Source of the DNA: Enterobacterales bacterium
GTDB taxonomy: Bacteria; Pseudomonadota; Gammaproteobacteria; Enterobacterales; Enterobacteriaceae
DNA: 64,000 nucleotides
Direction: 5' to 3'
Assembly (NCBI GenBank): GCA_015655145.1
Contig: JAATFO010000077.1
Span: 1-64,000 of the forward strand
The notes under the pieces are model-generated. The model worked only from the letters and a program-made list of their open reading frames with translations. It was not told the DNA's origin and ran no database searches. Shown piece after piece: positions 47,899 to 58,570 of this stretch. The number at the start of each line of letters is the position of its first letter. Within the stretch, counting starts at the first letter, position 1. A program made the translations under genes and the position numbers.

Positions 47899-50253
47899 AT
47901 GAATCCTGAGCGTTCTGAACGCATTGAAATCCCTGTGTTGCCATTGCGCGACGTAGTGGTTTATCCGCACATGGTAATTCCGTTGTTTGTTGGTAGGGAA
48001 AAATCGATTCGGTGCCTTGAATCCGCAATGGATCACGATAAGAAGATCATGCTGGTTGCACAGAAAGAGGCTTCAACGGATGAACCTGGCATTAACGATC
48101 TCTTCTCAGTAGGGACCGTTGCCTCAATTTTGCAAATGCTTAAGCTGCCGGATGGCACAGTAAAGGTGCTGGTGGAAGGCTTACAGCGTGCGCGTATTAC
48201 CACGTTGGCCGATAATGGCGACCATTTTACGGCTCAGGCAGAATACCTTGTTTCGCCGGAAATTGAAGAACGCGAACAAGAAGTGTTGGTTCGTACAGCG
48301 ATCAACCAGTTTGAAGGCTACATTAAACTCAATAAAAAAATCCCGCCAGAGGTGCTGACTTCGCTGAACAGCATCGATGACGCCGCTCGGTTGGCTGATA
48401 CTGTCGCTGCACATATGCCATTGAAATTGGCAGATAAGCAATCCGTATTGGAAATGTCCGACGTCAATGAACGTCTGGAATATCTGATGGCGATGATGGA
48501 GTCTGAAATTGATCTGTTGCAGGTTGAAAAACGCATCCGCAATCGAGTCAAAAAACAGATGGAAAAAAGCCAGCGTGAGTATTATCTGAATGAGCAAATG
48601 AAAGCCATTCAGAAAGAACTGGGTGAAATGGATGACGCGCCAGACGAAAATGAAACGCTGAAGCGCAAAATCGATGCGGCGAAAATGCCGAAAGAAGCCC
48701 GTGAAAAAACCGAAGCAGAACTGCAGAAGTTGAAAATGATGTCCCCCATGTCTGCGGAAGCAACGGTGGTGCGCGGTTACATCGACTGGATGGTTCAGGT
48801 TCCGTGGAATGCGCGTAGCAAAGTGAAAAAAGATTTGCGCAAAGCACAGGAAACCCTGGATACCGATCATTTCGGACTTGAACGGGTGAAAGACCGTATT
48901 CTGGAGTATTTGGCGGTACAGAGCCGCGTCAGCAAAATCAAGGGTCCGATTTTGTGCCTGGTTGGGCCTCCAGGCGTGGGTAAAACCTCATTGGGGCAGT
49001 CAATCGCTAAAGCGACAGGCCGTAAATATGTGCGTATGGCGCTGGGTGGGGTGCGTGACGAAGCGGAAATTCGTGGTCACCGTCGTACTTATATTGGTTC
49101 AATGCCGGGTAAACTCATCCAGAAAATGGCGAAAGTGGGGGTGAAAAACCCATTGTTCCTGCTGGATGAAATAGACAAAATGTCTTCAGATATGCGCGGC
49201 GATCCTGCGTCGGCTCTGCTGGAAGTGCTTGATCCAGAACAGAATATCGCCTTTAACGATCATTACCTCGAAGTGGATTACGATCTTTCTGATGTGATGT
49301 TTGTGGCAACCTCAAACTCAATGAATATACCACCAGCCTTGCTGGATCGCATGGAAGTGATTCGTCTTTCTGGTTACACCGAAGATGAAAAGCTGAACAT
49401 TGCTAAGAAACATCTGTTACCTAAACAGATAGAACGTAATGCGTTGAAAAAAAATGAGATAAGAGTTGATGACAGCGCAATAAGCGGCATCATTCGTTAC
49501 TACACCCGCGAAGCGGGCGTGCGTAATCTTGAACGTGAATTGTCAAAATTGTGCCGGAAAGCGGTAAAAGCATTATTGCTGGATAACTCGCTGAAGCATA
49601 TTGAAATCACGGGTGATAACCTGAAAGATTACCTGGGCGTTCAGCGTTTTGACTATGGTCGTGCCGACAGTGAAAACCGGGTTGGCCAGGTAACTGGTCT
49701 GGCATGGACGGAAGTCGGTGGCGATTTGCTGACCATTGAAACCGCATGTGTGCCGGGTAAAGGAAAACTGACCTATACCGGCTCGCTGGGTGAAGTGATG
49801 CAAGAGTCAATTCAGGCGGCGTTGACGGTGGTGCGTGCACGTGCGGATAAACTGGGCATTAATGGCGATTTCTACGAAAAACGGGATATCCATGTGCATG
49901 TGCCAGAAGGTGCAACGCCCAAAGATGGCCCCAGCGCCGGTATTGCTATGTGTACCGCTCTGGTATCCTGTCTGACAGGAAATCCGGTGAGGGCCGATGT
50001 GGCGATGACCGGCGAGATAACCTTACGTGGCCAGGTATTGCCGATTGGTGGTTTAAAAGAGAAATTGTTGGCTGCGCATCGTGGTGGTATTAAAACGGTG
50101 TTAATTCCTGATGAAAATAAACGTGATCTGGAAGAGATCCCGGAAAACGTGATTGCCGATTTGGATATCCATCCAGTGAAGCGGATTGAGGAAGTGCTGA
50201 CGTTGGCACTGCAAAATGCGCCTTACGGCATGCAGGTTGTGACAGCAAAATAG
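47899..50253 (+). CDS. lon: Lon protease
   Basis: ATP-dependent serine-lysine protease. The 784-aa product (E. coli length) has the N-terminal LAN domain ([20 protein letters not shown]), Walker [10 protein letters not shown], Walker [10 protein letters not shown], and the catalytic Ser in [11 protein letters not shown] with Lys in [14 protein letters not shown]. Confidence 0.97.
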   Translation: MNPERSERIEIPVLPLRDVVVYPHMVIPLFVGREKSIRCLESAMDHDKKIMLVAQKEASTDEPGINDLFSVGTVASILQMLKLPDGTVKVLVEGLQRARITTLADNGDHFTAQAEYLVSPEIEEREQEVLVRTAINQFEGYIKLNKKIPPEVLTSLNSIDDAARLADTVAAHMPLKLADKQSVLEMSDVNERLEYLMAMMESEIDLLQVEKRIRNRVKKQMEKSQREYYLNEQMKAIQKELGEMDDAPDENETLKRKIDAAKMPKEAREKTEAELQKLKMMSPMSAEATVVRGYIDWMVQVPWNARSKVKKDLRKAQETLDTDHFGLERVKDRILEYLAVQSRVSKIKGPILCLVGPPGVGKTSLGQSIAKATGRKYVRMALGGVRDEAEIRGHRRTYIGSMPGKLIQKMAKVGVKNPLFLLDEIDKMSSDMRGDPASALLEVLDPEQNIAFNDHYLEVDYDLSDVMFVATSNSMNIPPALLDRMEVIRLSGYTEDEKLNIAKKHLLPKQIERNALKKNEIRVDDSAISGIIRYYTREAGVRNLERELSKLCRKAVKALLLDNSLKHIEITGDNLKDYLGVQRFDYGRADSENRVGQVTGLAWTEVGGDLLTIETACVPGKGKLTYTGSLGEVMQESIQAALTVVRARADKLGINGDFYEKRDIHVHVPEGATPKDGPSAGIAMCTALVSCLTGNPVRADVAMTGEITLRGQVLPIGGLKEKLLAAHRGGIKTVLIPDENKRDLEEIPENVIADLDIHPVKRIEEVLTLALQNAPYGMQVVTAK

Positions 50254-50284
50254 ATATTTGTAACAAAAACGGCTAAAAACAGGG

Positions 50285-50319
50285 GCTGGCAGAGCAATTG
50301 AGCTTGCCAGCTTTTTTTT
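50285..50319 (+). terminator. Rho-independent terminator of lon
   Basis: GCTGGCA pairs with TGCCAGC (with an inner AGC/GCT), followed by eight T's. Confidence 0.88.
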
Positions 50320-50463
50320 GTGCCGCTAATTTAGACAGTTGTTGGAACAACAACCCAGATAATTCCCGTTGTTTCGGCTTAATAAGCTTGCTATAACTGG
50401 CTGCGCGTTCGCACCGGGCGGGAGTCGGATGCGATAGTGAATAATAAAGAGGGGATGAATAGA

Positions 50464-50736
50464 GTGAATAAGTCACAATTGATCGACAAAATTGCTGCAA
50501 ATGCTGACATTTCTAAAGCGGCGGCGGGACGTGTATTAGATGCTTTTATGGGTTCCGTTTCTGATTCCCTGAAAGCCGGCGAAGAAGTTGCGTTAGTAGG
50601 TTTTGGTACTTTCTCTGTGCGTGAACGTTCTGAACGTACGGGGCGCAACCCTCAGACGGGCAAAGAAATTACCATTCCGGCGGGTAAAGTACCTGGCTTC
50701 CGTGCCGGGAAAGCGCTAAAGGATGCAGTGAACTAA
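50464..50736 (+). CDS. hupB: DNA-binding protein HU-beta
   Basis: A 90-aa nucleoid protein. [19 protein letters not shown] is the HU signature and [16 protein letters not shown] the C-terminus. GTG at 50464 is the start: it matches E. coli hupB, and AGAGGGG lies about nine bases upstream. The earlier in-frame starts sit on or before that site. Confidence 0.97.
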   Translation: MNKSQLIDKIAANADISKAAAGRVLDAFMGSVSDSLKAGEEVALVGFGTFSVRERSERTGRNPQTGKEITIPAGKVPGFRAGKALKDAVN

Positions 50737-50809
50737 TGACAGAGGATATCTGTTGAAGCAATTTCTTTGGCAGATTGAGGACTGACACCGCGTTCTCATG
50801 TAACATATG

Positions 50810-50839
50810 GGCACATCAGGCAATGATGTGCCTTTTTTT
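50810..50839 (+). terminator. Rho-independent terminator of hupB
   Basis: A perfect 9-bp stem GGCACATCA/TGATGTGCC, 5-nt loop and seven T's. Confidence 0.9.
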
Positions 50840-50946
50840 ATCTTGATGCGCGACAAACAGTCTGGACGCTTGTCATAGCATGGCCTGAGGCTGCGGGCTT
50901 AGAGCGCAAGGTTTACATTCATATTACAGCGGAGTGTTGTCATACC

Positions 50947-52815
50947 ATGATGGACAATTTACGCGCGGCGTCGAACCATGTCGTGCTCAAAATTATTTTG
51001 GGTTTGATTATTCTGTCATTTGTGCTTACTGGCGTTGGAAGTTACCTGGTCGGTGGTAATGGTGATTATGCAGCCAGCGTTAATGGACAGGAGATCAGCC
51101 GGGCCCAGTTGGAAAGGGCCTACGCAAATGAACGTAGCCGTCAGCAGCAGATGTTGGGTGATCAGTTCTCTCAACTGGCCAGCAACGAGGGCTATATGAA
51201 GCAAGTTCGTCAACAAGCACTCTCCCAACTGGTGGATGAACTGTTGCTGGATCAGTATGCAAAAACGATCACGCTGGGCATCAGCGATGAACAGGTAAAG
51301 CAAGCGATCTTTAACCAGCCCGCTTTCCAGACTGATAGTAAGTTCGATAATGCAAAATATATTAGCATTATCAATAATATGGGGTTCAGTGCTGATCAAT
51401 ATGCGGAAGCGTTGCGTAAACAACTAACGACGCAACAACTGGTAACGGCTGTTACCGGTACCGATTTCATGTTGAATGGCGAAACGGATGCCCTGACAGC
51501 ATTGGTGTCTCAGGAACGCGTTGTCCGTCAGGCGGTCATCCAGGTTGATGCGTTAGCAGACAAGCAACAAGTTAGCGACGACGAAATCAACCATTACTAT
51601 CAGCAGAATAAAAACAGCTTTATGTCAACGGAACAGTTCCGTGTCAGCTATATCAAGCTGGATGCAGTTAGCATGCAGAAGGCGGCAAGCGAAACGGAGA
51701 TCCAGAGTTGGTATGATCAGCATAAAGCCGATTACACACAGCCACAGCGTAATCGTTACAGCATCATCCAGAGCAAAACTGAAGCCGATGCGCAGGCAGT
51801 ACAGGATGAACTGAAGAAGGGCGCGGATTTCCCGACGCTGGCGAAAGAAAAGTCCATTGACCCGATTTCGTCTCGTAAAGGGGGGGATATGGGATGGCTG
51901 GAGCCAGAAACTACCCCTGATGAGTTGAAAAATGCCAATCTGACCAGTAAAGGGCAGCTTTCCGGTGTCGTTAAATCGTCCGTTGGTTTTCTGAACATCC
52001 GCCTTGATGATATTCAGCCAGAACAGATTAAACCACTGGCCGAAGTGCATGATGTCATCGCGGACAAAGTGAAACAGGAAAACGCCATCGATGCCTATTA
52101 CCGGCTGCAACAGAAAGTCAGTGAGGCCGCCAGTAATGATAATGAATCACTGGTCAGCGCCGAGCAGGCTGCCGGTGTGAAAGTCGTGGAAACGGACTGG
52201 TTCGGTCAGGACAACGTGCCGGAAGTACTGAACTTTAAACCTGTTGAGCAGGCGATATTCAATGGCGGCTTGATTGGCGAAAATGGGGCGCCGGGTAGTA
52301 ACTCCGATATTATTACCGTTGATGGTGATCGCGCGTTTGTGCTACGTATTAGCGACCATAAGCCAGAGGCTGAGAAGCCGCTTGATGAGGTGCGAACGCA
52401 AATTGCTAATATTATTAAACATAATAAAGCGAAGCAGCAGGCAAAAACAGATGCAGATTACATCCTTACCGCACTGAAAGCCGGTAAAGATGATGCCCTG
52501 AAAGGCGCCGGATTGAGCTTTGGTGAAGCAACAACGCTGAGCCGCAACGGGCAAGATGCAATGACACAGGATGTGTTTACGTTGCCTCAGCCACAGGGAG
52601 GCCGGCCTTCTTACGGTACCAGTGAAGACAGGCAAGGTAATGTCGTGTTGCTGGCGCTGGATCAGGTTAAAACGGGTACGATGCCGGAACCGCAAAAGAA
52701 AGCAATGATACAAGGTATCACGCAAAACAATGCGCAAATTGTTTTTGAAGCGCTGCTCAGTACGTTGCGTAAAGAAGCCAAAATTAAATATGGCACAGGT
52801 GCGCAGTTACAGTAA
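50947..52815 (+). CDS. ppiD: Periplasmic folding chaperone PpiD
   Basis: A membrane-anchored SurA-like chaperone with a single parvulin domain. The 622-aa product has one N-terminal membrane segment (VLKIILGLIILSFVLTGVG, about 13-31). A long helical chaperone region and the parvulin domain at about 265-355 (GADFPTLAKEKSIDPISSRK, GGDMGWL) follow. Same place as in E. coli, between hupB and ybaV. Confidence 0.96.
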   Translation: MMDNLRAASNHVVLKIILGLIILSFVLTGVGSYLVGGNGDYAASVNGQEISRAQLERAYANERSRQQQMLGDQFSQLASNEGYMKQVRQQALSQLVDELLLDQYAKTITLGISDEQVKQAIFNQPAFQTDSKFDNAKYISIINNMGFSADQYAEALRKQLTTQQLVTAVTGTDFMLNGETDALTALVSQERVVRQAVIQVDALADKQQVSDDEINHYYQQNKNSFMSTEQFRVSYIKLDAVSMQKAASETEIQSWYDQHKADYTQPQRNRYSIIQSKTEADAQAVQDELKKGADFPTLAKEKSIDPISSRKGGDMGWLEPETTPDELKNANLTSKGQLSGVVKSSVGFLNIRLDDIQPEQIKPLAEVHDVIADKVKQENAIDAYYRLQQKVSEAASNDNESLVSAEQAAGVKVVETDWFGQDNVPEVLNFKPVEQAIFNGGLIGENGAPGSNSDIITVDGDRAFVLRISDHKPEAEKPLDEVRTQIANIIKHNKAKQQAKTDADYILTALKAGKDDALKGAGLSFGEATTLSRNGQDAMTQDVFTLPQPQGGRPSYGTSEDRQGNVVLLALDQVKTGTMPEPQKKAMIQGITQNNAQIVFEALLSTLRKEAKIKYGTGAQLQ

Positions 52816-52849
52816 CCCGCACAAAAATAATGTAATGCACTGCAACTTT

Positions 52850-52872
52850 AAAGGCCGCTTATGCGGCCTTTT
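52850..52872 (+). terminator. Rho-independent terminator of ppiD
   Basis: A 9-bp stem AAAGGCCGC/GCGGCCTTT with a TTAT loop and trailing T's, 35 bp after the ppiD stop. Confidence 0.85.
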
Positions 52873-52954
52873 CCATTGTTGTCATCTTCCCTTTGTTTCT
52901 CTGACCCCAGGCAATTAAGTTAGCCGTACTGTTAAACACATGGAGGAAAACAGT

Positions 52955-53311
52955 ATGAATAATCGGGTCATTAATGCATTGTATTTTTCACTGGCGCTGG
53001 GACTGGCAGGCGCAACATCATTGATCAGCCACAGCGCATTAGCTGAAAATAAAGTGCCGGCAACATCACTTGCCAGCGAGCACCTCCCGGAGGGAGGCAT
53101 AATACAGGGCGAGGAAGGCCTGGCCAGCATTAATACCTCAACGGCGCAGGAACTGGCCGCGGTGATGAATGGGGTCGGACTAAAAAAGGCAGAAGCTATC
53201 GTCAGTTACCGTGATAAATATGGCCCTTTTAGCCAGCTTGAACAGCTTAAAGAAGTGCCAGGTATTGGCAGCGCTCTGGTTGAACGTAATTTATCTCGTT
53301 TGAAGCTGTGA
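52955..53311 (+). CDS. ybaV: ComEA/YbaV-family helix-hairpin-helix protein
   Basis: A 118-aa exported protein: signal peptide (ALYFSLALGLAGATSLISHSALA) and a C-terminal double helix-hairpin-helix DNA-binding domain (INTSTAQELAAVMNGVGLKK and LKEVPGIGSALVERN). Related to the competence protein ComEA; role unknown in enterobacteria. GGAGG sets the ATG at 52955. Confidence 0.93.
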   Translation: MNNRVINALYFSLALGLAGATSLISHSALAENKVPATSLASEHLPEGGIIQGEEGLASINTSTAQELAAVMNGVGLKKAEAIVSYRDKYGPFSQLEQLKEVPGIGSALVERNLSRLKL

Positions 53312-53371
53312 ACGTATTTTCAATGATGACAGAAGCGGTCACCGGGCGTTCAACAATTGACTAACCTGCTT

Positions 53372-53403
53372 AAGGTCATATCAGTCTGGTATGACCTTTC
53401 CTT
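53372..53403. terminator. Hairpin between ybaV and queC
   Basis: A perfect 9-bp stem AAGGTCATA/TATGACCTT with a 9-nt loop, then TCCTTTAG, between converging genes; it could serve both. Confidence 0.5.
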
Positions 53404-53490
53404 TAGCGAGGTGATAAAATGAGAGAGAGCCTGGTACGGCGATATGGCAAAGGTCAACTTGAATCGACCAGTGCCACTTTGCTTTCAGGT

Positions 53491-54186
53491 TTATCGCAAG
53501 CCTGTTTTTACCTTCATACTGTGCATTACGCTGTTGGTATCATGCTGATACGCCTGCAGACCGTGTGCGCGCAGGTGGCATGCCGCACATTCGCCACAGC
53601 CATCACCTTTAATGCCATTATAACAGGTGAGTGTCTGGTGACGTATCAGCGGTAACTGTTGCCAGTAGTCAGCCAGAGCCCAGGTTTCAGCCTTATTGAG
53701 CCACATTAATGGCGTTTCAATGTGTATATTGCGGGCCATACCCAATTCAATGGCTCGATTCAGCGCTTTTACAAATGCATCACGACAATCGGGATAACCG
53801 GAAAAATCAGTTTCACATACGCCAGTGATTATGCTGTCTGCGTCGACCTGATAAGCGTAAATTGCGGCCAGTGTCAGAAACAAAATATTGCGCCCTGGCA
53901 CAAACGTGCTGGGCAAACCACTGGCAGCCGGATCATAGGCAGGCACCGGGATATTGTCACGCGTCAGGCTACTGACAGCCAGCTCATTGAGCAGGGTGAC
54001 ATCCAGTACTTTGTGCGCGCGAGCGCCGAGTTGTTGTGCCAGTGCGCGCGCCACATCAATTTCCTGACGATGGCGTTGACCATAATCGAAAGTGACACAA
54101 TGCACTTCATCATATTGTTGAAGCGCCTGAACCAGACAGGTGGTTGAGTCCTGTCCGCCGCTAAATACCAGTACTGCACGTTTCAT
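53491..54186 (-). CDS. queC: 7-cyano-7-deazaguanine synthase
   Basis: Makes preQ0 in queuosine synthesis. The 231-aa product has the PP-loop [11 protein letters not shown] at the N-terminus and four zinc cysteines near the C-terminus ([17 protein letters not shown]). Same length as E. coli. Confidence 0.97.
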   Translation of the reverse strand: MKRAVLVFSGGQDSTTCLVQALQQYDEVHCVTFDYGQRHRQEIDVARALAQQLGARAHKVLDVTLLNELAVSSLTRDNIPVPAYDPAASGLPSTFVPGRNILFLTLAAIYAYQVDADSIITGVCETDFSGYPDCRDAFVKALNRAIELGMARNIHIETPLMWLNKAETWALADYWQQLPLIRHQTLTCYNGIKGDGCGECAACHLRAHGLQAYQHDTNSVMHSMKVKTGLR

Positions 54187-54255
54187 ATTTTATGCCTTAC
54201 ACCACAATTTCTGGCGCTTATGGTACTGCCTGGCACCGGTCATGGATAGCCTGAA

Positions 54256-55959
54256 TCAGTCGATTGTCACCGGCGGAGGGATCCAGGCTCGGGTAAAGTC
54301 AAACCATCCCATGGCATTGAGATGAATCCCCTCCACATGGGGAGGAGCGCTGACCTGATAATGATAATTGAACAGCGGCAATACGATAGCGCGCGCCATC
54401 AGATGGCTGAAAGTGGTTTTAAGATCGTTAATACGCAGGCCTTCATCGTGTTGGGCCTGAATAATGCGTAATCGCCGGATCACGGCAGCATAGCGTTGAT
54501 CGGGCAATAATACCGGCCAAAGCGGATCAAGTCGTAACCAACTTTCAAGGGTAAATTCAGGCGCATCGCCGATTAATCGGTCGCCCATGATGATATCGGC
54601 ATCCGATAGCTGTGCATAATCGCGCCAGTTTTTCGCCGGGTGGAAATGAAGGTCGAGTTGACAACCATGCTGTGCCAGTACGTCCTGCAATTGATGCGCC
54701 ATTGCATGCAGTTCTACCGGCAGATGGTAGTGGAGTTTTAATCGCGCAGGTAGTGGGGTATTCGCCGCGGTATTCCATCCGGGTAATGGCCAACCTGGCA
54801 ACATTTCATCACTTGGTGTGATCAAGCCCTCATCCACCGGGAGATGGCTAACCATCCCTGATGTGTGGATCAGCATCATCAGTTTCCGCGCCTGGCGTTG
54901 GGTAAACCCGGCATGCTGACGGGTAGCAAGATAACAAAAGCCCAGGCTGATACTGTTACTCACCGGACGTAACAGGGCCAGATCACGACGCCCACCAATG
55001 GCAATCTGCACTGGGTGACGACAACTGGTACCGAGTTCACGCTCGAACAGTTGTGGTGTGATCCAATATTCAATTGTCTGCATCAATGGGGGCAGAAGGT
55101 GGTACCAGCTATGGCTTTCTATACGCACCAGTTCATCACTGAAGGTTGTCATTCGGTAGGGGCCGCAACCTGTCATGTCGTCAGTTGGGTGCGGCAGCAG
55201 GCACGTTACCGTCGCCAGTCGGTGTGCCAGCCAGTTATCCGGATAATGCAGCTCAATGCGCAGACAGAGGGCATGCGCCAGTTCAATGTGTTTTACACTG
55301 GCGAGCAGTTTGCTGCCTTCGGTGCTTTCAAGGATATGTTGCAGCCGTTGTTGTAGCTGAATTGCACGCACCATTTCGCCATTGTGCCAGTGCAACTGCG
55401 GGCGCAAAAAGAAAAACCACGCTGTCTGTTGTTGATTGCAAACCCAGTGATGGGCTAAATCGGGTGCCACTTCATTACCATTAAAGCGGGTTAAGCCGGC
55501 GAAAATGTGGCGCGCAAGATGTTGTTCCGCACGTCCGCTGAGCGCGGGGAGATGCAATTTGTCGAGGGGACGGTAATAAGGAATTCGCAGCGTTGGCATA
55601 TTATTAAGCCACTGTCCGCCCATAAAAGGCTGGAGTAAACGGCTGAGCTGCTCAGGCGCCAGTTGCGTCAGTTGTAACGCATCAAGCGATTGCCCACGGT
55701 CTAATTGCTGTTGCAGCAATTGGCGCCGCAAATGATCGGGTGTCTGGAGAAAACACAGTGTTCCACGTTTCCCACGTCCGCTTTGCGCCTGCCAGTCAAG
55801 CCAGCCTTCATCACGCCACTGGTGTAACAATGTGCGAATATGGCGATCACTGCAAAAGCAATGCGCCGCCATCTCGGTGACGCTGGTCTGTTGCGGTGCA
55901 CCATGGCTGTGCTGCCAGAGGCGGATAAATTGATTAAGGCGATTAAGCTGTCGCATCAT
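54256..55959 (-). CDS. ybaE: SgrR-family transcriptional regulator YbaE
   Basis: A 567-aa protein with an N-terminal winged helix ([20 protein letters not shown]) fused to a periplasmic-binding-protein-like solute domain, as in SgrR. It matches E. coli YbaE in length and place, next to queC and cof. Its ligand and targets are unknown. Confidence 0.92.
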   Translation of the reverse strand: MMRQLNRLNQFIRLWQHSHGAPQQTSVTEMAAHCFCSDRHIRTLLHQWRDEGWLDWQAQSGRGKRGTLCFLQTPDHLRRQLLQQQLDRGQSLDALQLTQLAPEQLSRLLQPFMGGQWLNNMPTLRIPYYRPLDKLHLPALSGRAEQHLARHIFAGLTRFNGNEVAPDLAHHWVCNQQQTAWFFFLRPQLHWHNGEMVRAIQLQQRLQHILESTEGSKLLASVKHIELAHALCLRIELHYPDNWLAHRLATVTCLLPHPTDDMTGCGPYRMTTFSDELVRIESHSWYHLLPPLMQTIEYWITPQLFERELGTSCRHPVQIAIGGRRDLALLRPVSNSISLGFCYLATRQHAGFTQRQARKLMMLIHTSGMVSHLPVDEGLITPSDEMLPGWPLPGWNTAANTPLPARLKLHYHLPVELHAMAHQLQDVLAQHGCQLDLHFHPAKNWRDYAQLSDADIIMGDRLIGDAPEFTLESWLRLDPLWPVLLPDQRYAAVIRRLRIIQAQHDEGLRINDLKTTFSHLMARAIVLPLFNYHYQVSAPPHVEGIHLNAMGWFDFTRAWIPPPVTID

Positions 55960-56052
55960 AAACCCGGAAGTATTTTATTAAAGTATTCACTATTAGTTCC
56001 GTATATTCCAGCGGATACTTTGTCCCGTGTACTCAATACCGGGAGAAAAAAC

Positions 56053-56868
56053 GTGCGTTTAGCCGCTTTTGATATGGATGGCACCTTACTGATGCCAAAT
56101 CATCAATTAGGTGATGAAACTCTGGCCAGTTTACGGGCGTTGCAGGCGAAACATGTTGTACTGGCTTTTGCCACCGGACGACACCTGCAGGAAATGAATA
56201 TTTTGCGGGCGAAAATGTCACTGGACGCTTTTCTGATCACCGGTAATGGCACACGAATTCATGATCCCCAGGGCCGGTGTTTGTTTGCCTGCGATCTTGA
56301 TCCTGCCGTTGCGGAGCGGGTAATTCATTCGCACTGGGATACCAGCGCCACCCTGCATGTGTTTAATGACACAGGCTGGTTTACGTCCAGTGCAGTGCCT
56401 GAGGTGCTGCTGGCTCATCAAATGAGTGGTTTTAGCTACCATTTGATCGATCTCCGCACTATTCCAGTTCATCAGGTAACTAAAGTATGCTTTATCGGTG
56501 ACCCTGAGACGCTCAGCCATTTACGATCCCAACTGGTGAAGGTGCTGGGAGAACAGGCGCATATTTGTTTCTCCGCCCGTGACTGTCTGGAAGTTCTGCC
56601 GCTCAATGGTAATAAAGGCGCCGCTTTGCGTTTTCTCAGTGCTTACCTAAAAATGAGCATGGCGGAATGCATGGCATTTGGCGATGCGATGAATGATCGA
56701 GAGATGCTGGAAAGCGTCGGACAGGGTTTTATCATGGCGAACGCGATGAGCCAGTTAAAAGCGGTCTTGCCGCACTTACCGGTTATCGTATCTTGCGAGA
56801 CACAGGGTGTGTCTCACTATTTAAATCACTGGATTAAAACCCCCCACCTCGCTTATTCCCCCGAATGA
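56053..56868 (+). CDS. cof: HAD-family phosphatase Cof
   Basis: A 271-aa HAD IIB phosphatase; in E. coli it hydrolyses HMP-PP and other phosphates. Motif I is [10 protein letters not shown], motif III lies near [11 protein letters not shown] and motif IV is [11 protein letters not shown]. The GTG start at 56053 is supported by GGGAG seven bases upstream and by alignment with the E. coli N-terminus. The longer frame back to 55840 would overlap the divergent ybaE. Confidence 0.94.
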   Translation: MRLAAFDMDGTLLMPNHQLGDETLASLRALQAKHVVLAFATGRHLQEMNILRAKMSLDAFLITGNGTRIHDPQGRCLFACDLDPAVAERVIHSHWDTSATLHVFNDTGWFTSSAVPEVLLAHQMSGFSYHLIDLRTIPVHQVTKVCFIGDPETLSHLRSQLVKVLGEQAHICFSARDCLEVLPLNGNKGAALRFLSAYLKMSMAECMAFGDAMNDREMLESVGQGFIMANAMSQLKAVLPHLPVIVSCETQGVSHYLNHWIKTPHLAYSPE

Positions 56869-56885
56869 TGAGGTTTTTCAGTGCG

Positions 56886-56909
56886 CCGGGCTGGATGCCC
56901 GGTTTTTTT
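56886..56909. terminator. Rho-independent terminator of cof
   Basis: CCGGGC/GCCCGG stem with a 5-nt loop and seven T's; it also lies at the end of the converging PLP-enzyme gene. Confidence 0.85.
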
Positions 56910-57948
56910 ATGCCTCAATGGCCTCTTGCCAGGCAGAGATATCGCCGATGTTCTTTTCTACCCATGCGGGATGGTAATAACTGTCGAGATAACGTTCGCC
57001 ACTGTCACACAATAACGTGACAATGGCACCCTGACGTTGCTGTTGTCTCAGGGTTTTAGCCACCTGCAATACGCCCCAGAAATTGGTTCCGGTTGATGCG
57101 CCGACTTTACGCCCTAACAATTTTTCCAGATAGAGCATAGCGGCAACAGAAGCGCCGTCGGGTACTTGCAGCATGTCATCAATCACGCCGGGAATGAAAG
57201 AGGGTTCCACACGTGGCCGGCCAATGCCTTCAATGCGACTGCCGCGGTGGTGATGCAATATGACATCACGGGTGCGCCAATAATCAAAAAATACGGAGTT
57301 TTCCGGGTCGACCACCATTAAACGCGTATCATGCCCCTGATAACGAAGATAACGCCCGATGGTGGCGGAGGTTCCGCCGGTACCGGCACTCATCACAATA
57401 GTATGGGGGATCGGCATGGGTTCACGGGCCATCTGGCGAAAGATACTGTCGGCAATATTGTTATTACCGCGCCAGTCGGTAGCGCGTTCGGCAAAGGTAA
57501 ACTGATCCATAAAATGGCCATTAAGATCGCCGGCTAACTTTTCTGCTTCATGATAAATCTGACAGGAGTCGCTGACGAAATGGCACTGCCCGCCATAAAA
57601 CGCAATCTGCTCTACTTTCCGTTTCGCGGTGCTGGCAGGCATGACGGCAATAAAGGGCAAGCCCAGTAAACGCGCGAAGTAGGCTTCCGATACCGCCGTA
57701 CTGCCGGAAGAAGCTTCAATAATGGTGGTGTCTTGTCGAATCCAGCCATTACAAAGACCATAGAGAAAAAGCGATCGCGCCAGGCGATGTTTCAAGCTAC
57801 CGGTAGGATGGGTGCTTTCGTCTTTCAGATAAAGGCTGATGCCGGGATACGATGGCAGAGAAAACTGGATCAAATGTGTTTCTGCCGAGCGCTGAAAATC
57901 AGCATTTATTTCGTGAATGGCCTGTTTAACCCATGACATCGTCATCAT
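56908..57948 (-). CDS. PLP-dependent cysteine synthase-family enzyme
   Basis: A 346-aa fold-type II PLP enzyme of the cysteine synthase/cystathionine beta-synthase group. PLP Lys lies in [16 protein letters not shown], the Asn/Ser loop in [15 protein letters not shown], the phosphate loop in [15 protein letters not shown], and STGTNFWG near the end. It is divergent from a DecR-type regulator that senses cysteine, so a cysteine desulfhydrase role is likely; synthase activity cannot be excluded. The start at 57948 has GGAAA upstream, whereas the longer frame would run into the regulator gene. Confidence 0.87.
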   Translation of the reverse strand: MMTMSWVKQAIHEINADFQRSAETHLIQFSLPSYPGISLYLKDESTHPTGSLKHRLARSLFLYGLCNGWIRQDTTIIEASSGSTAVSEAYFARLLGLPFIAVMPASTAKRKVEQIAFYGGQCHFVSDSCQIYHEAEKLAGDLNGHFMDQFTFAERATDWRGNNNIADSIFRQMAREPMPIPHTIVMSAGTGGTSATIGRYLRYQGHDTRLMVVDPENSVFFDYWRTRDVILHHHRGSRIEGIGRPRVEPSFIPGVIDDMLQVPDGASVAAMLYLEKLLGRKVGASTGTNFWGVLQVAKTLRQQQRQGAIVTLLCDSGERYLDSYYHPAWVEKNIGDISAWQEAIEA

Positions 57949-58061
57949 GATGGTTTCCGTTAATGCACTTGCCAGCAGAGTAAGGCATTCGCGGGAAAAA
58001 GAGTTTGCTTTATTTCCTTTATAATGACTGATTAAGAGAATTTTTTTCTCCTGGTGGGCCA

Positions 58062-58523
58062 ATGTTAGATAAAACTGACCGTAAGCTATTGGCATTATTA
58101 CAGCAGGACTGCACGCTTTCCCTGCAGGTACTGGCCGAAGCCGTTAACCTGACCACAACCCCTTGCTGGAAACGTCTGAAAAAGCTGGAAGATGATGGCA
58201 TTATTCGTGCGCGGGTCGCCTTGCTGGACAGTACGAAACTGGGGTTGCTATTGACGGCATTTATGCTGATTAAAACCCAACAACATAACAGTAGCTGGTA
58301 TCAGCAGTTTGTTGATGTGGTGCAGGCGATGCCGGAAGTAAGGGCATTTTATCGTATGGCCGGTGAGTATGACTATTTGTTGCACGTTCAGGTTGAAGAT
58401 ATGCGACGGTATGACGCTTTTTACAAACGATTAGTGAACGCGATTCCGGGGCTTATTGATGTGACGTCGAGTTTTGCCATGGAAGAAATAAAATATACCA
58501 CGGCGTTATCGGTAACGCCCTGA
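58062..58523 (+). CDS. decR: Lrp/AsnC-family regulator DecR (YbaO)
   Basis: A 153-aa regulator with an N-terminal helix-turn-helix ([30 protein letters not shown]) and a C-terminal ligand domain. E. coli DecR activates cysteine detoxification genes. It is divergent from the PLP enzyme and upstream of mdlAB, as ybaO is in E. coli. Confidence 0.92.
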   Translation: MLDKTDRKLLALLQQDCTLSLQVLAEAVNLTTTPCWKRLKKLEDDGIIRARVALLDSTKLGLLLTAFMLIKTQQHNSSWYQQFVDVVQAMPEVRAFYRMAGEYDYLLHVQVEDMRRYDAFYKRLVNAIPGLIDVTSSFAMEEIKYTTALSVTP

Positions 58524-58570
58524 TTGCCCGGCAGCATCTGTATTGCCATCTACTTACACGGGATGTTTTT

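Noticed and set aside
53419-53655. 78-aa forward frame with a fair GAGGTG site
   Set aside because: Two thirds of it is antisense to the 3' end of queC and it resembles no ybaW or other protein.
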